A DNA stretch of 64,000 nt from Alkalimarinus coralli (lineage in GTDB: Bacteria > Pseudomonadota > Gammaproteobacteria > Pseudomonadales > Oleiphilaceae), in contig NZ_CP096016.1 of NCBI RefSeq assembly GCF_023650515.1, positions 4,342,001-4,406,000 on the forward strand. Reading direction: 5' to 3'. The notes below the pieces were generated by a model. The model saw only the letters and a list, made by a program, of their open reading frames with translations, did not search any database and was not told the origin of the DNA. Shown one piece after another: positions 7,621-16,528 of this stretch. A program made the translations under genes and the position numbers. Each line of letters begins with the position of its first letter. The first letter of the stretch is position 1.

Positions 7621-9444
7621 TCAGGCAAATGCAAAATGCTCATCTTCTATCTGCATCAGATTCTTTGAGCCAGACATCATGGCGGCATAGTGTGTTTTTG
7701 TCCTCGGCAATATCCGCGCAAAATAGAATTCAGCGGTTTGAATTTTTGCGCGGTAAAAGTCCTTGTCGTCCTCTGCTCCGTTGGCCAGCTGTTCATAGGC
7801 TTTTTCTGCCATCATTGCCCAGAAGTAACCCATCACGATGTAGCCTGAGTACATCAGAAAGTCGACCGAGGCAGAACCGACTTCATCCTTGTTTCTCATG
7901 GCATTAAAAACAAGCCGTAACGCGACATAGTTCCATTGGCGGTTCAACCAGGTCAGTTCGCTGATCATGTCTTTCATCTTTCCGCGTTTCTTGCCGCTGA
8001 CAAACGATGATTTTCCTTTACAGTATTGGCTCAGCTCTTTACTGAAGCGGCGGAATGCGGCCCCTTTGTCCAGCAGTATCTTTCTCCCCAACAGGTCAAG
8101 CGCCTGAATGCCAGTAGTGCCTTCATAGAGCATAGATATTCGTGTATCACGGACAATCTGCTCCATACCCCACTCTTTAATGTATCCATGGCCACCAAAT
8201 ACCTGCATGCCGAGGTTTGCTGCTTCATAACCGGTCTCAGTTAAAAAGGCTTTGATAATGGGGGTCAAAAAGCCCAAGTCGTCATCGGCCCGGTCATGGG
8301 CCTTTTCGTCACTGCTGTCGATCAAGAAGTCTGCTTTATGGGCTGCGTAATAGATCATGGCGCGGCCGCCTTCTGCAAACGCTTTCTGAGTGAGCAACAT
8401 GCGACGCACGTCAGGGTGCACAATAATTGGGTCGGCAATTTTGTCGGGGGCTTTTTTGCCGCTTAGCGAACGCATCGAGAGACGGTCTTTGGCATAAGCC
8501 AGTGCGCCCTGAAATGAGAGTTCTGCCGCTGCACAGCCTTGCAACCCGGTGCCAATACGGGCGGTATTCATAAAGGTGAACATACACTCCAGGCCCTTAT
8601 TGGGTGGCCCAATCAAAAAACCTTTGGCGCCATCAAAATTCATGACGCAGGTCGAAGAGCCCTTGATGCCCATTTTATCTTCCAATGAACCGACGTTCAC
8701 ATTGTTAAACTCCCCGGTATTACCCTGAGCATCAGGGAGGAACTTGGGAACGATAAAGAGCGATATTCCTCTGGTTCCCTTTGGTGCATCGGGCAAGCGT
8801 GCAAGTACGATGTGCACAATATTGTCGGTTAAATCATGGTCACCGGCAGAGATAAATATTTTGGTTCCAGTAATGGTGTAAGAGCCATCTTCATTGGCGT
8901 CAGCTTTGGTTTTAACTTGCCCTAAATCTGTACCACACTGGGGCTCAGTCAAGCACATGCTGCCAGTCCAGGCACCTTCCGTTAACTTGGTCAGGTAAAT
9001 TTGTTTCTGCTCTTCGCTGCCGTGCAGGTAGACTGTGTTCATTGCGCCCATGCTCAAGCCTGGGTACATTCCCCACGACCAGTTGGCGGTACTGATCATC
9101 TCTGATTTAAGCACCCCTAAAGAAAGAGGTAACCCTTGCCCGCCATACTCGACAGGGTGAGACATTCCCTGCCATCCTCCGGCCACAAACTGGTCGTATG
9201 CAGCCTTGAACCCGGTAGGTGTGATGACTTGCCCATCCACCAGTTTACAGCCTTCTTTATCCCCCACCTGATTTAATGGAGATAGTACTTCCTCACTGAA
9301 CTTGGCACTCTCTTCCAGAATGGCGTCAACCATATCAGGAGTCGCTTCCTCACCCGCTGGAATATTTTTGTAGTGTTCTTGTGTTTGCAGTAATTCGTTA
9401 AATACGAATTTCATATCACGTAAAGGGGTTTTGTATTCTGGCAT
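7621..9444 (-). CDS. Acyl-CoA dehydrogenase with C-terminal extension (DmdC/AcdA-like)
   Basis: A 607-residue FAD-dependent acyl-CoA dehydrogenase of the long, bacterial type also called DmdC-like. Domain order: N-terminal helical domain (about 1-160), middle beta domain (CLTEPQCGTDLGQVKTKA ... GTKIFISAGDHD, about 160-290), C-terminal helical domain with VFGGHGYIKEWGMEQIVRD and the catalytic-base region MLYEGTTGIQALDLLGRK (about 440-465), then an additional helical tail of ~130 residues. The reaction is alpha,beta-dehydrogenation of a fatty acyl- or related acyl-CoA, electrons going to ETF. DmdC relatives act on methylmercaptopropionyl-CoA, but sequence alone does not show this substrate. AGGAGAG precedes the ATG. 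Confidence 0.92.
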   Translation of the reverse strand: MPEYKTPLRDMKFVFNELLQTQEHYKNIPAGEEATPDMVDAILEESAKFSEEVLSPLNQVGDKEGCKLVDGQVITPTGFKAAYDQFVAGGWQGMSHPVEYGGQGLPLSLGVLKSEMISTANWSWGMYPGLSMGAMNTVYLHGSEEQKQIYLTKLTEGAWTGSMCLTEPQCGTDLGQVKTKADANEDGSYTITGTKIFISAGDHDLTDNIVHIVLARLPDAPKGTRGISLFIVPKFLPDAQGNTGEFNNVNVGSLEDKMGIKGSSTCVMNFDGAKGFLIGPPNKGLECMFTFMNTARIGTGLQGCAAAELSFQGALAYAKDRLSMRSLSGKKAPDKIADPIIVHPDVRRMLLTQKAFAEGGRAMIYYAAHKADFLIDSSDEKAHDRADDDLGFLTPIIKAFLTETGYEAANLGMQVFGGHGYIKEWGMEQIVRDTRISMLYEGTTGIQALDLLGRKILLDKGAAFRRFSKELSQYCKGKSSFVSGKKRGKMKDMISELTWLNRQWNYVALRLVFNAMRNKDEVGSASVDFLMYSGYIVMGYFWAMMAEKAYEQLANGAEDDKDFYRAKIQTAEFYFARILPRTKTHYAAMMSGSKNLMQIEDEHFAFA

Positions 9445-10066
9445 TGTTTGCTCTCCTACTGCCTTTGAGCGAGCAACCCGCTCATGCTACCTGGTTTACT
9501 CACTGCGCTACGCCTTTGGCGGCTTTGGATAAGCCTGTGTCACTGGCGACAAGTGTAGAAAGGTGGTGATTAGACGTGACTCAACCGGTTTCCACAGTGC
9601 CGATTGTCCTTGATTCAATCATAGAGTAATTGGCAGAGGGGTCTTAAATCATTGCGAATTGGGTCAATTTGGAGACTGTAGGGTCAAAAACAGCTAGCCG
9701 TGGGGACTTTTGAGGGAGGCGGGTGGTATTGGGAGGGCGCAACATTAAATTTCAGGCATAAAAAAAGGCTGCCAATGGCAGCCTTAAAGCAAGGTAAGTA
9801 TTTACCCTCTTGCGAGAGTAAAAACGGACTAGTTCAGAGACACTAATCAACGAGGACTATTGTGCCTATTTGCCAATGGTTACTGAAGGTCAATTTATGA
9901 CAATAAATCGGTCATAAAGGGACATTGTCAAACGATCAATAATAGAATGGTGGATTTCAGCGAGAAATATGAGAGTGGTAATATTATGATATATAAGGGA
10001 AACAAGGGGGAATCCCCCCCTTAATGCTTAGATTTGAATCTATCAGTATAGGTCTGACCGGTGAGT
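9445..10066. other. 622-bp intergenic region without a gene
   Basis: Holds the promoter region of the minus-strand acyl-CoA dehydrogenase gene, one clear terminator (9757-9785) for the upstream minus-strand aminotransferase gene, and a small imperfect hairpin around 9800-9822 (TTAC-CTCT / AGAGTAA). Between 9830 and 10060 I see no conserved coding potential, only AT-rich sequence. Confidence 0.6.
9757..9785 (-). terminator. Rho-independent terminator (minus strand)
   Basis: AAGGCTGCC-AAT-GGCAGCCTT is a perfect 9-bp stem with a 3-nt loop; read on the minus strand it is followed by a run of seven T. It terminates minus-strand transcription from the aminotransferase, about 280 nt past its stop codon. 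Confidence 0.8.
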
Positions 10067-11200
10067 CTACTTGGCCAGAATTTGGTCGAGTGCGCGACTG
10101 AGGTGCTCCACAGTGCGGTCGATATTATGCAGTTTGTCGAGACCAAATAGGCCTAATCTAAAGGTTTTAAAATCTTCGGGCTCATCACACTGTAGCGGCA
10201 CACCGGCTGCGATCTGCAAGCCGAGTTCGAGAAACTTCTTGCCATTTTGCATTGCGGCATCTTGGGTATAACTGACGACAACGCCCGGAGCCTGAAACCC
10301 TTCAGCGGCAACGCTTTTGATGCCCTTTTCTGCTAACAACGCTCTAACCCGGTCACCCAGCTCTTGTTGTTCAGCTCGTACTTTTTCGAAGCCGTATGCC
10401 TGGGTCTCTTTCATGGTGTCACGAAAGGTGGTTAATGCATCGGTTGGCATCGTTGCGTGATAAGCATGGCCACCATTTTCGTAGGCTTCCATAATCTGTA
10501 ACCATTTCTTCAAGTCACAGGCAAAACTGCTGCTGGTGGTGTTTTCTATCTCTTGTCTTGCGTTGGCGCTTAGCATCACCAGTGCGCTACAGGGGGATGA
10601 ACTCCAGCCTTTTTGTGGCGCGCTGATCAGAATATCGACGCCCGTTTTCTCCATATCGACCCATAGCGTACCTGAGGCAACGCAGTCCAGCACAAATAGC
10701 CCTCCGACCGAATGGACGGCTTCTGCGATAGCGGTGATATAGTCTTCAGGGAGGATAATTCCTGACGCTGTTTCGACATGAGGGGCGAACACAATCTCAG
10801 GCTTTTCAGATTTAATGGTTGCCACCACCTCCTCGACAGGGGCTGGAGCGAAAGGGGCGTCACTGGTATCAGACGTTTTGCGCGCCTTAAGTACCACTGA
10901 CTCTTTGGCGATATTGCCCATTTCCAGAATTTGTGTCCAACGATAGCTAAACCAGCCATTGCGAATAATCAGGCACTTTTTATTATTGGCAAACTGCCGG
11001 GCTACCGACTCCATACCATAAGTGCCACCACCCGGAACGACCACCACTGCTTCTGCTTTATAGACACTTTTAAGGGTGCTTGATATGTCGTTCATCACTC
11101 CTTGAAAGGCTTTCGACATATGGTTCAATGAGCGGTCGGTAAATACAACTGAATACTCTAGAAGTCCGTCAGGGTCGACATTGGGTAATAACGCAGGCAT
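10067..11200 (-). CDS. Class V PLP-dependent aminotransferase
   Basis: A 377-residue fold-type I PLP enzyme of the alanine-glyoxylate/serine-pyruvate/isopenicillin-epimerase-like class V group. The cofactor sites are visible: VVVVPGGGTYGMESVA for phosphate binding, VLDCVASGTLWVDMEKTGVD with the aspartate that pairs with the pyridine nitrogen, and the lysine of SAPQKGWSSSPCSALV (Schiff base). C-terminal FRLGLFGLDKLHNIDRTVEHL also fits. Substrate specificity is not readable. AAGGAC precedes the ATG, and a perfect 7-1-7 Fur-box palindrome lies 21-35 nt upstream of the start, so iron-dependent repression is likely, which is unusual for this enzyme type. It faces away from the cob genes. Confidence 0.85.
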   Translation of the reverse strand: MPALLPNVDPDGLLEYSVVFTDRSLNHMSKAFQGVMNDISSTLKSVYKAEAVVVVPGGGTYGMESVARQFANNKKCLIIRNGWFSYRWTQILEMGNIAKESVVLKARKTSDTSDAPFAPAPVEEVVATIKSEKPEIVFAPHVETASGIILPEDYITAIAEAVHSVGGLFVLDCVASGTLWVDMEKTGVDILISAPQKGWSSSPCSALVMLSANARQEIENTTSSSFACDLKKWLQIMEAYENGGHAYHATMPTDALTTFRDTMKETQAYGFEKVRAEQQELGDRVRALLAEKGIKSVAAEGFQAPGVVVSYTQDAAMQNGKKFLELGLQIAAGVPLQCDEPEDFKTFRLGLFGLDKLHNIDRTVEHLSRALDQILAK

Positions 11201-11220
11201 TTTTTGTCCTTATTCAATAC

Positions 11221-11235
11221 TGATAATAATTATCA
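11221..11235 (-). promoter_or_regulatory. Perfect 7-1-7 Fur-box-like palindrome
   Basis: TGATAATAATTATCA equals the classical 7-1-7 Fur consensus (TGATAAT-N-ATTATCA) with no mismatch. It lies 21 nt upstream of the aminotransferase ATG and about 285 nt upstream of cobU on the other strand. That Fur binds is inference from the motif. Confidence 0.6.
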
Positions 11236-11519
11236 AACGTCTCTATCAAGATGCAGCTTGTTGCCCAAAAGCATATCCCCATTAAATAATCAAAACAATC
11301 TCCCGGCTGTGTTTTTATCTCTAATAATGGTCATTCATATATTGTGGCACTTTTTAAGTTTAATGGGAGTGCTATTCGGGTTCGGAAGCGAGTGCAAAAA
11401 CTGCTACTATCCCGTGCAGATTTATGTGCTAACGTTTGGGTATTTAGCTGCTGCAGGTTGACCCTTTGAAGGCGTTATGGCCTTAAGTTTTGCCATGGTT
11501 AGTTTAAACTGGAGATAAG

Positions 11520-12032
11520 ATGAAAGAGTTAATTCTGGGAGGCGCGCGCTCAGGCAAAAGCCGCCTGGCTGAACAGCGAGCGAAAGCAACCCGGCAAGAT
11601 GTTCTCTATATCGCGACCGCCCAGGCGTTTGATCGTGAAATGGATGAGCGAATTGCTCGGCACCAGGGTGACCGCCCCGCTCACTGGGGGACTGTCGAAG
11701 AGCCTGTTTATCTTGCGCGGGCGCTACAGAGTCATGCTGCTGAGAATCGCACTATTCTGGTTGACTGCCTGACCCTTTGGTTAAGTAATCTGTTGTGCAT
11801 GGATGACTCAGTACTGTTTGGTAAAGAGAAACAAAGTTTATTAGACTGCGTTTTTTCGCTACCGGGCCATGTAATATTGGTGAGTAACGAAGTGGGCCAG
11901 GGGGTTATTCCTGATAATGCACTCGCCCGCCGTTTTGTTGATGAGGCAGGGTGGTTACATCAGGCGTTAGCGGCCCAATGTGATCAGGTTACGTTTGTGA
12001 CTGCGGGTATTGCCCAGCAACTTAAACCTTAA
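11520..12032 (+). CDS. cobU: Bifunctional adenosylcobinamide kinase / adenosylcobinamide-phosphate guanylyltransferase
   Basis: A 170-residue enzyme that phosphorylates adenosylcobinamide and then activates it with GMP for nucleotide-loop assembly of cobalamin. Evidence: P-loop GGARSGKS at residues 7-14; the segment MDERIARHQGDRPAHWGTVEEP, which carries the histidine candidate for guanylylation (His48); DCLTLWLSNLL; and VSNEVGQGVIPDNALARRF. Length is typical (about 180). GGAG precedes the ATG. First of three consecutive cob genes on the plus strand. No cobalamin riboswitch box was found upstream. Confidence 0.95.
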   Translation: MKELILGGARSGKSRLAEQRAKATRQDVLYIATAQAFDREMDERIARHQGDRPAHWGTVEEPVYLARALQSHAAENRTILVDCLTLWLSNLLCMDDSVLFGKEKQSLLDCVFSLPGHVILVSNEVGQGVIPDNALARRFVDEAGWLHQALAAQCDQVTFVTAGIAQQLKP

Positions 12033-12102
12033 CTCACTTCGCGCCTTGTTGGCCGCGAGATATATGACGTCAAATCTAAATAAAACATAATGAGAATTAA
12101 CT

Positions 12103-13152
12103 ATGCCACATTGGTTTGAAGCGCCACTGGTTGAAATTGATTTATTTTCAAGAGAGAAAGCAGAACTCAGGCAGAGTACGCTGACCAAACCTCCGGGTTC
12201 GTTAGGGCGTCTTGAGCAACTGGCAGTGTTGTTTGCCGGCTGGCAGGGTAAGGTAATACCGGAGCTCGTCGCAAAGAAAACATCAATCGCTATATTTGCG
12301 GCGGATCATGGTGTGGCAGAAGAGGGGGTATCTGCTTTTCCTCAGGCAGTCACCGTTGAAATGGTGAAAAATTTTGCCCGTGGAGGGGCTGCGATTAGCG
12401 TGCTGGCGGCTCAACTGGGCGCTGACCTGCATATTGTTAATGCGGGTACGGCCAACTCAGTAGCGGGAGTTGGTGGCGTTGTTAATAATCCTGTCGCGTG
12501 TGGCACTGCTAACTTCGCTAAACAACCGGCGATGACGAAGCAGCAGTGCCTGGATGCGCTAGCTATTGGCCAGCAGGTTATCAATGAGGTGATTGCTCAA
12601 GATACCCGGTTATTTATCGGGGGAGAGATGGGGATTGCCAATACAACGTCGGCAACCGCTGTTTGTTGTGCTTTACTCAATAGACCGGTAGATGATTTAG
12701 TGGGCGCAGGTACCGGGTTGGGTAACCAGGCAATTAAACACAAGGCAGACGTGATTAGTGCGGCGTTAAAAAAACATGCTCCCTCTCCGCAGCCGCTTGA
12801 TGTTTTATGTGCGGTAGGCGGATTTGAGATTGCAGCACTGGCCGGGGCTTATATTGCGGCAGCACAGCAAGGTATTCCTTCGCTGGTTGATGGCTTTATC
12901 GCGACAGCCGCTGCATTGGTTGCTTGCAGGTTAAGGCCAGAATTAAAAGGTTGGTTACTGTTCTCGCATCAGTCGGCTGAAAAGGGCCACCGGCTGGTTT
13001 TAGAGCAATTAGAGGTTAGCCCGTTACTGTCTTTGGGTATGAGGCTTGGGGAAGGGAGTGGCGCTGCGGTCTGTCTGCCGATTATAGATTCGGCACTGGC
13101 CCTGCATGCCAGCATGGCCACATTTGAAGAAGCAGAGGTGCAGGCAGGCTAA
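12103..13152 (+). CDS. cobT: Nicotinate-nucleotide--dimethylbenzimidazole phosphoribosyltransferase
   Basis: A 349-residue CobT, which transfers phosphoribosyl from nicotinate mononucleotide to 5,6-dimethylbenzimidazole to make alpha-ribazole phosphate. Family motifs are complete: TKPPGSLGRLEQLAVLFAGWQ, FAADHGVAEEGVSAFP, GGEMGIANTTSATAV, FSHQSAEKGH and the C-terminal LGEGSGAA, whose glutamate is the catalytic base. It follows cobU by 70 nt, probably in one operon. Its last codons overlap the first unit of a 34-bp-period duplication (13137-13193). Confidence 0.96.
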   Translation: MPHWFEAPLVEIDLFSREKAELRQSTLTKPPGSLGRLEQLAVLFAGWQGKVIPELVAKKTSIAIFAADHGVAEEGVSAFPQAVTVEMVKNFARGGAAISVLAAQLGADLHIVNAGTANSVAGVGGVVNNPVACGTANFAKQPAMTKQQCLDALAIGQQVINEVIAQDTRLFIGGEMGIANTTSATAVCCALLNRPVDDLVGAGTGLGNQAIKHKADVISAALKKHAPSPQPLDVLCAVGGFEIAALAGAYIAAAQQGIPSLVDGFIATAAALVACRLRPELKGWLLFSHQSAEKGHRLVLEQLEVSPLLSLGMRLGEGSGAAVCLPIIDSALALHASMATFEEAEVQAG

Positions 13153-13193
13153 AGATGCTGACAGGTTAAAGGTGCAGGCAGGTTAAACATGCT
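13137..13193 (+). repeat. Two-copy 23-bp direct repeat at the end of cobT
   Basis: GGTGCAGGCAGGCTAAAGAT at 13137, continuing GCT, recurs at 13171 as GGTGCAGGCAGGTTAAACAT plus GCT (two mismatches, period 34 bp). The first copy includes the cobT stop codon, so the duplication arose from the gene's 3' end. Confidence 0.7.
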
Positions 13194-13300
13194 AGTGCTT
13201 GGCTTTTTCAGTGAAGCCGTTGAATGTGAGTAGGATTATTGACCGAACCGGGCAAACATAGGTGTGAGCCCTGGAGTTATTAACATAAGTTGAGCAGTAA

Positions 13301-13915
13301 ATGAGCAGTTATAAAGAAACCATTATTGATTTGTTACGTCATGGTGAACCGGTTGGCGGTCGATTGCTGAGAGGCAGCCAGGACGACCCACTGACAGAAG
13401 AAGGCTGGAACCAGATGCGTGCCTCTGTTGGAGACCACCGGCCATGGCAACAAATAATAAGCTCGCCTCTCAGGCGTTGTTCGGAGTTTGCCAGGCAGTT
13501 GGCAGATAATCGAAATACGCCCTACAAGGAGGTCGCAGGGTTTCAGGAGATTGGGTTTGGCTGCTGGGAAGGGATGAGTCCAGAGCAGATTATGGCGGCA
13601 TACCCTGGTGAGCTTGAAGCCTACTGGCGAGACCCTACTCAGTTCTCGCCTCCTGAAGGTGAAACATTAGACGCGTTTATGCAGCGTATTGCGGATCATT
13701 GGCGTGGCATGCTGACTGATCATCAAGGGCAGCATGTGTTACTGGTGTGTCATGGTGGGGTTATCAGAGCCATCATTAACCAGATTCTTGAAATGCCCCT
13801 GAATGCCTTATGGCGGGTGGAAGTGCCATACGCCAACATTAGCAGAATACGCATCACGCATTTTGATGATTTCCCCGCAACATCTAATTTGGTCTTCCAT
13901 CAGCCTCGCCTGTAA
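13301..13915 (+). CDS. cobC: Histidine phosphatase, probable alpha-ribazole phosphatase
   Basis: A 204-residue member of the phosphoglycerate-mutase-like histidine phosphatases with the phospho-acceptor motif LLRHGEP (Arg13-His14-Gly15), a second catalytic histidine in LLVCHGGVIRAI (about residue 151), and the FQEIGFGCWEG segment. Its position after cobU-cobT supports dephosphorylation of alpha-ribazole phosphate in cobalamin assembly, although the broader family includes other phosphatases. The cobS synthase gene, often next to these, is not in the window. A terminator overlaps its stop codon (13903-13922). Confidence 0.82.
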   Translation: MSSYKETIIDLLRHGEPVGGRLLRGSQDDPLTEEGWNQMRASVGDHRPWQQIISSPLRRCSEFARQLADNRNTPYKEVAGFQEIGFGCWEGMSPEQIMAAYPGELEAYWRDPTQFSPPEGETLDAFMQRIADHWRGMLTDHQGQHVLLVCHGGVIRAIINQILEMPLNALWRVEVPYANISRIRITHFDDFPATSNLVFHQPRL

Positions 13916-13930
13916 GCGAGGCATTTCTTC
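13903..13930 (+). terminator. Terminator overlapping the cobC stop codon
   Basis: GCCTCGC (13903-13909), a 6-nt loop containing the TAA stop, and GCGAGGC (13916-13922), followed by ATTTCTTCTT. The stop codon lies inside the hairpin loop. Confidence 0.7.
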
Positions 13931-14222
13931 TTAAGACCCCTATTGCTGTATGTTTCAGCTACTCCCTATTTTAATTGCGGCAGCTATGTTTTGCGTAAAT
14001 GATAAATAGAACTAAATTTTATTAGATCTATTATTGAAATTAGGTGGCTTATTCTAGAATAATTATCTTAAATTAGAGTAATTACTTTATTAATTTGTAT
14101 AATTTGACTGTTATTCGGCCAAATATGTACTTGAGTTCAATAAATTGAGGTTGTAATCTGCTCTTGTCGGTCATCTTAGGATAAGGCGATTATGATTTTT
14201 ATGACGGTTAAGGTTGTTGTTG
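13931..14222. other. AT-rich intergenic region upstream of the AraC-family gene
   Basis: Roughly 290 bp, strongly AT-rich between about 14000 and 14130. Probably holds the promoter of the regulator gene. I see no convincing palindrome or gene in it. Confidence 0.5.
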
Positions 14223-15293
14223 ATGAAGTCAGTGTATCACGCTGCGGACGCTATACTACTCGCCCATTATGGCGAGATCTTGTATGAGTTAGCGATTGAG
14301 CAAGGGGCTGACCCTGAGTTGCTATTGGAAAATACAGGAATAAGGGAAAGTGTTTTACGCAACCCGGAAGCGACCTTGAATTATGAACAGTTTACTGAGC
14401 TGGCAAACAATGCTTTGCGCCTCACAAACAACCCTGCTTTGGGTCTCTATTATGGCACCCGCTTAAAATTCACAACCCATGGTGCGATGGGGCAGGCATC
14501 TATTAGTAGTGATAACCTGAGTGAAGCAATATCTTCAATTATTAAGTATTACCGAACCCGCTTTGCCTTTATTGAGATGTCATTTTTCATTGATGGAAAC
14601 GACGCGGTTATTCAATTGGATGAAAATCTGGGCTTGGGAGTGCTGAAATCATTCTTGATAGAAGCCTTGTTCGTCTCAATTCTCGATGTCAGCAAGTTCC
14701 TGTTTGGCCCCACACTGGTTAGAACAGGAAGCTGTCGGGTCAGCTATTCGCCTCCAAGCTATATTGACCAGTATTTCAACTTTTTCGTTGGCAGTGAAAA
14801 GTCAGATGCAGAGTTTGCCGAGCAGAAGTTAAAAGAGATGATTACCTTTAACTCCCCCTCCAATCAGCTTCGTTTTGACAAACAGTATTTAACGTTGCCT
14901 ATGGTCTTGGCTAACTCGGTGGCAAGGCGGTTGGCTGAGCAGAAGTGTGAAGAGCAACTGAAGGCTGTTGATGATATTGACTCCATTGTCGCCAAGGTTA
15001 GGCGGTGCCTGCAGTCTGACCCTGACAGCATTCCCACCATGGATGAGGTCTCTGAACGACTTCATATGACATCACGAACCCTTCGTCGGCAGTTGCAGTC
15101 GTTTGGCACCAGCTTTCAGGATTTATTGTCGGATATCAGGAAAAGCAGGGCTGTTCAGTTATTACAAAACACCGATAAATCAGTTGATGATATCGCTTTT
15201 GAGCTTGGCTATAGCGACCCATCTAATTTCGGCCGGGCATTTAAAAAATGGACGGGCAAGTCACCGAGCTGCATTAGAAAAGAGACGAGTTAG
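14223..15293 (+). CDS. AraC-family transcriptional regulator
   Basis: A ~356-residue regulator of the OruR/ArgR-like AraC branch: residues about 20-205 form the arabinose-operon-like ligand-binding region found with this type (ATLNYEQFTELANNALRLTNNPALGLYYGTRL), and residues about 255-352 form the double helix-turn-helix (TMDEVSERLHMTSRTLRRQL ... SVDDIAFELGYSDPSNFGRAFKKWTGKSP). I prefer the ATG at 14223 over an upstream TTG because AAGG sits 10 nt before it. No divergent target gene is adjacent, so its regulon and ligand are unknown. A hairpin at 15328-15353 follows. Confidence 0.88.
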   Translation: MKSVYHAADAILLAHYGEILYELAIEQGADPELLLENTGIRESVLRNPEATLNYEQFTELANNALRLTNNPALGLYYGTRLKFTTHGAMGQASISSDNLSEAISSIIKYYRTRFAFIEMSFFIDGNDAVIQLDENLGLGVLKSFLIEALFVSILDVSKFLFGPTLVRTGSCRVSYSPPSYIDQYFNFFVGSEKSDAEFAEQKLKEMITFNSPSNQLRFDKQYLTLPMVLANSVARRLAEQKCEEQLKAVDDIDSIVAKVRRCLQSDPDSIPTMDEVSERLHMTSRTLRRQLQSFGTSFQDLLSDIRKSRAVQLLQNTDKSVDDIAFELGYSDPSNFGRAFKKWTGKSPSCIRKETS

Positions 15294-15327
15294 TCGCTTT
15301 CCTCCCCCTAGAAAAGAAAACTAACCC

Positions 15328-15353
15328 GAAAAAGTCAAATTATTTGCTTTTTC
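15328..15353 (+). terminator. Hairpin downstream of the AraC-family gene
   Basis: GAAAAAGT and GCTTTTTC arms (8 pairs, one G-T) enclose an AT loop 34 nt after the stop codon; the 3' arm itself supplies a T-run. From 15354 to 15651 I see no gene; weak ORFs there lack start signals. Confidence 0.5.
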
Positions 15354-15651
15354 TGGGAACGACCCTCGAATTTGTAGGTCTACTGCATTGAATTGTGGCA
15401 AGTGTGAGCGACAATATTATTAACCTGTGCCAGTAATATAGCCATGCACAGTAAAGGTTCTCTCTATACTTGCAGTGATGGGCGTCGCTTATTGATGAAG
15501 TCTGTGTATCTGGTTTTGGGGTGTTAATAGTCTGTTGAAACAGAGGGTGACTAATGATTGGAGGTTTTAATATAGATACAGCGCACTCATGTAGCATTAG
15601 AAAAACGACTAAAGGCCTAAATCCAATAATAACGTATTGGGAAACCACGAC

Positions 15652-16158
15652 TTGAAATTATTACTTTTACTGTCGCTATCACTCTGTCTATATTCAGGCA
15701 GTAGCCGGGCGCTCTCGTTAGATGAGCCCGCCCCAGAATTTAACTTGCCTGACATTTACTCAGGCGAGAGCAAAACATTAAAAGAGTATCGAGGGAAAGT
15801 GGTTTACCTCGATTTTTGGGCGTCATGGTGTGGGCCTTGCCGTCAGTCATTGCCTCTGCTTAATAAATTGAGGAACAAGTTGGGGACTGACCGTTTTGAA
15901 GTCATTGCGATCAACCTGGATAGTAACCCTGAAGACGGAAAGCACTTTTTGGAAAAATATCCAGTTGAATACCCCGTGTTAACAGACACTACGGGGGAAA
16001 CTCCGCAAAAATACCAGTTAACTGGCATGCCAACCTCCTACCTGATTGACCAGAAAGGAAACCTCAAAGGAAGTCATCAAGGGTTTCGTAGCAGTGATAT
16101 CGCCAAAATATATGAGGTTGTGATGACGCTCATAAAAGATGAGCAAAGTAGTGATTAG
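15652..16158 (+). CDS. TlpA/ResA-like thiol-disulfide oxidoreductase
   Basis: An exported thioredoxin-fold protein of about 168 residues. A signal peptide (KLLLLLSLSLCLYSGSSRA) is followed by the redoxin pattern DEPAPEFNLPDIYSGE, the active-site DFWASWCGPCRQ (Cys60 and Cys63), LDSNPEDGKHFLEKY and the cis-proline loop TGMPTSYLID. It should act in the periplasm as a thiol reductase, for example in cytochrome c maturation or protection of exported cysteines. The start is a TTG at 15652, chosen because it begins the signal sequence and has GGGA upstream; a farther TTG at 15637 is possible. No cytochrome biogenesis neighbour is present. Confidence 0.82.
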   Translation: MKLLLLLSLSLCLYSGSSRALSLDEPAPEFNLPDIYSGESKTLKEYRGKVVYLDFWASWCGPCRQSLPLLNKLRNKLGTDRFEVIAINLDSNPEDGKHFLEKYPVEYPVLTDTTGETPQKYQLTGMPTSYLIDQKGNLKGSHQGFRSSDIAKIYEVVMTLIKDEQSSD

Positions 16159-16388
16159 AAGGCTGCCTGTGCTCTGGTTTAGTGTTGCCAATGCTGTAGG
16201 GGGTAAGTGGGCCGCTTTGGTTAAAGTGTGATGACAGAGTAGTGCCTTATTGCCGCCTTGGAGATATTAAGGTGAGTAATACAGGCATTTCTGAGTCGAT
16301 ACATACGGGGTGACTCGCCATGTTCAGGCTGGGGTCATATTTCAAATTAGCGAAAGCATGCTATGTTTAATAGGCCTTCTAACAATAT

Positions 16389-16528
16389 GAGACCTTTGCA
16401 CGACTACTGCGCTTACAAATTCATCGTTAAAAAATGGCTCAAAATGCTCATTTATTACACATAAACTGCGCTTTTTCGTCATTTTTTGCCTTGTCTTTGC
16501 TTCGCTCATAACATCGTGCAAAGCTCTC
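16389..16528. mobile_element. MITE-like element, copy 1 (140 bp)
   Basis: Begins GAGACCTTTGCACGACTACT and ends CATCGTGCAAAGCTCTC; the ends are inverted repeats. It is flanked by a 5-bp direct repeat AATAT (16384-16388 and 16529-16533), a target-site duplication. Nearly identical to copies at 22363 and 43498. It has no coding capacity. It ends only 28 nt before the GST start codon. Confidence 0.85.

Noticed and set aside
11204-11461. 85-codon ORF between the aminotransferase and cobU
   Set aside because: No ribosome-binding site, composition unlike neighbouring genes, and it overlaps the Fur-box promoter region; no recognisable domain.
11201-11519. Possible cobalamin riboswitch upstream of cobU
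   Set aside because: I looked for the conserved GCCACTG-type B12 box and the expected hairpins and did not find them; a covariance search would be decisive.
15340-15648. 102-codon minus-strand ORF upstream of the TlpA-like gene
   Set aside because: Covers a terminator hairpin and promoter region, no start signals, no recognisable domain.
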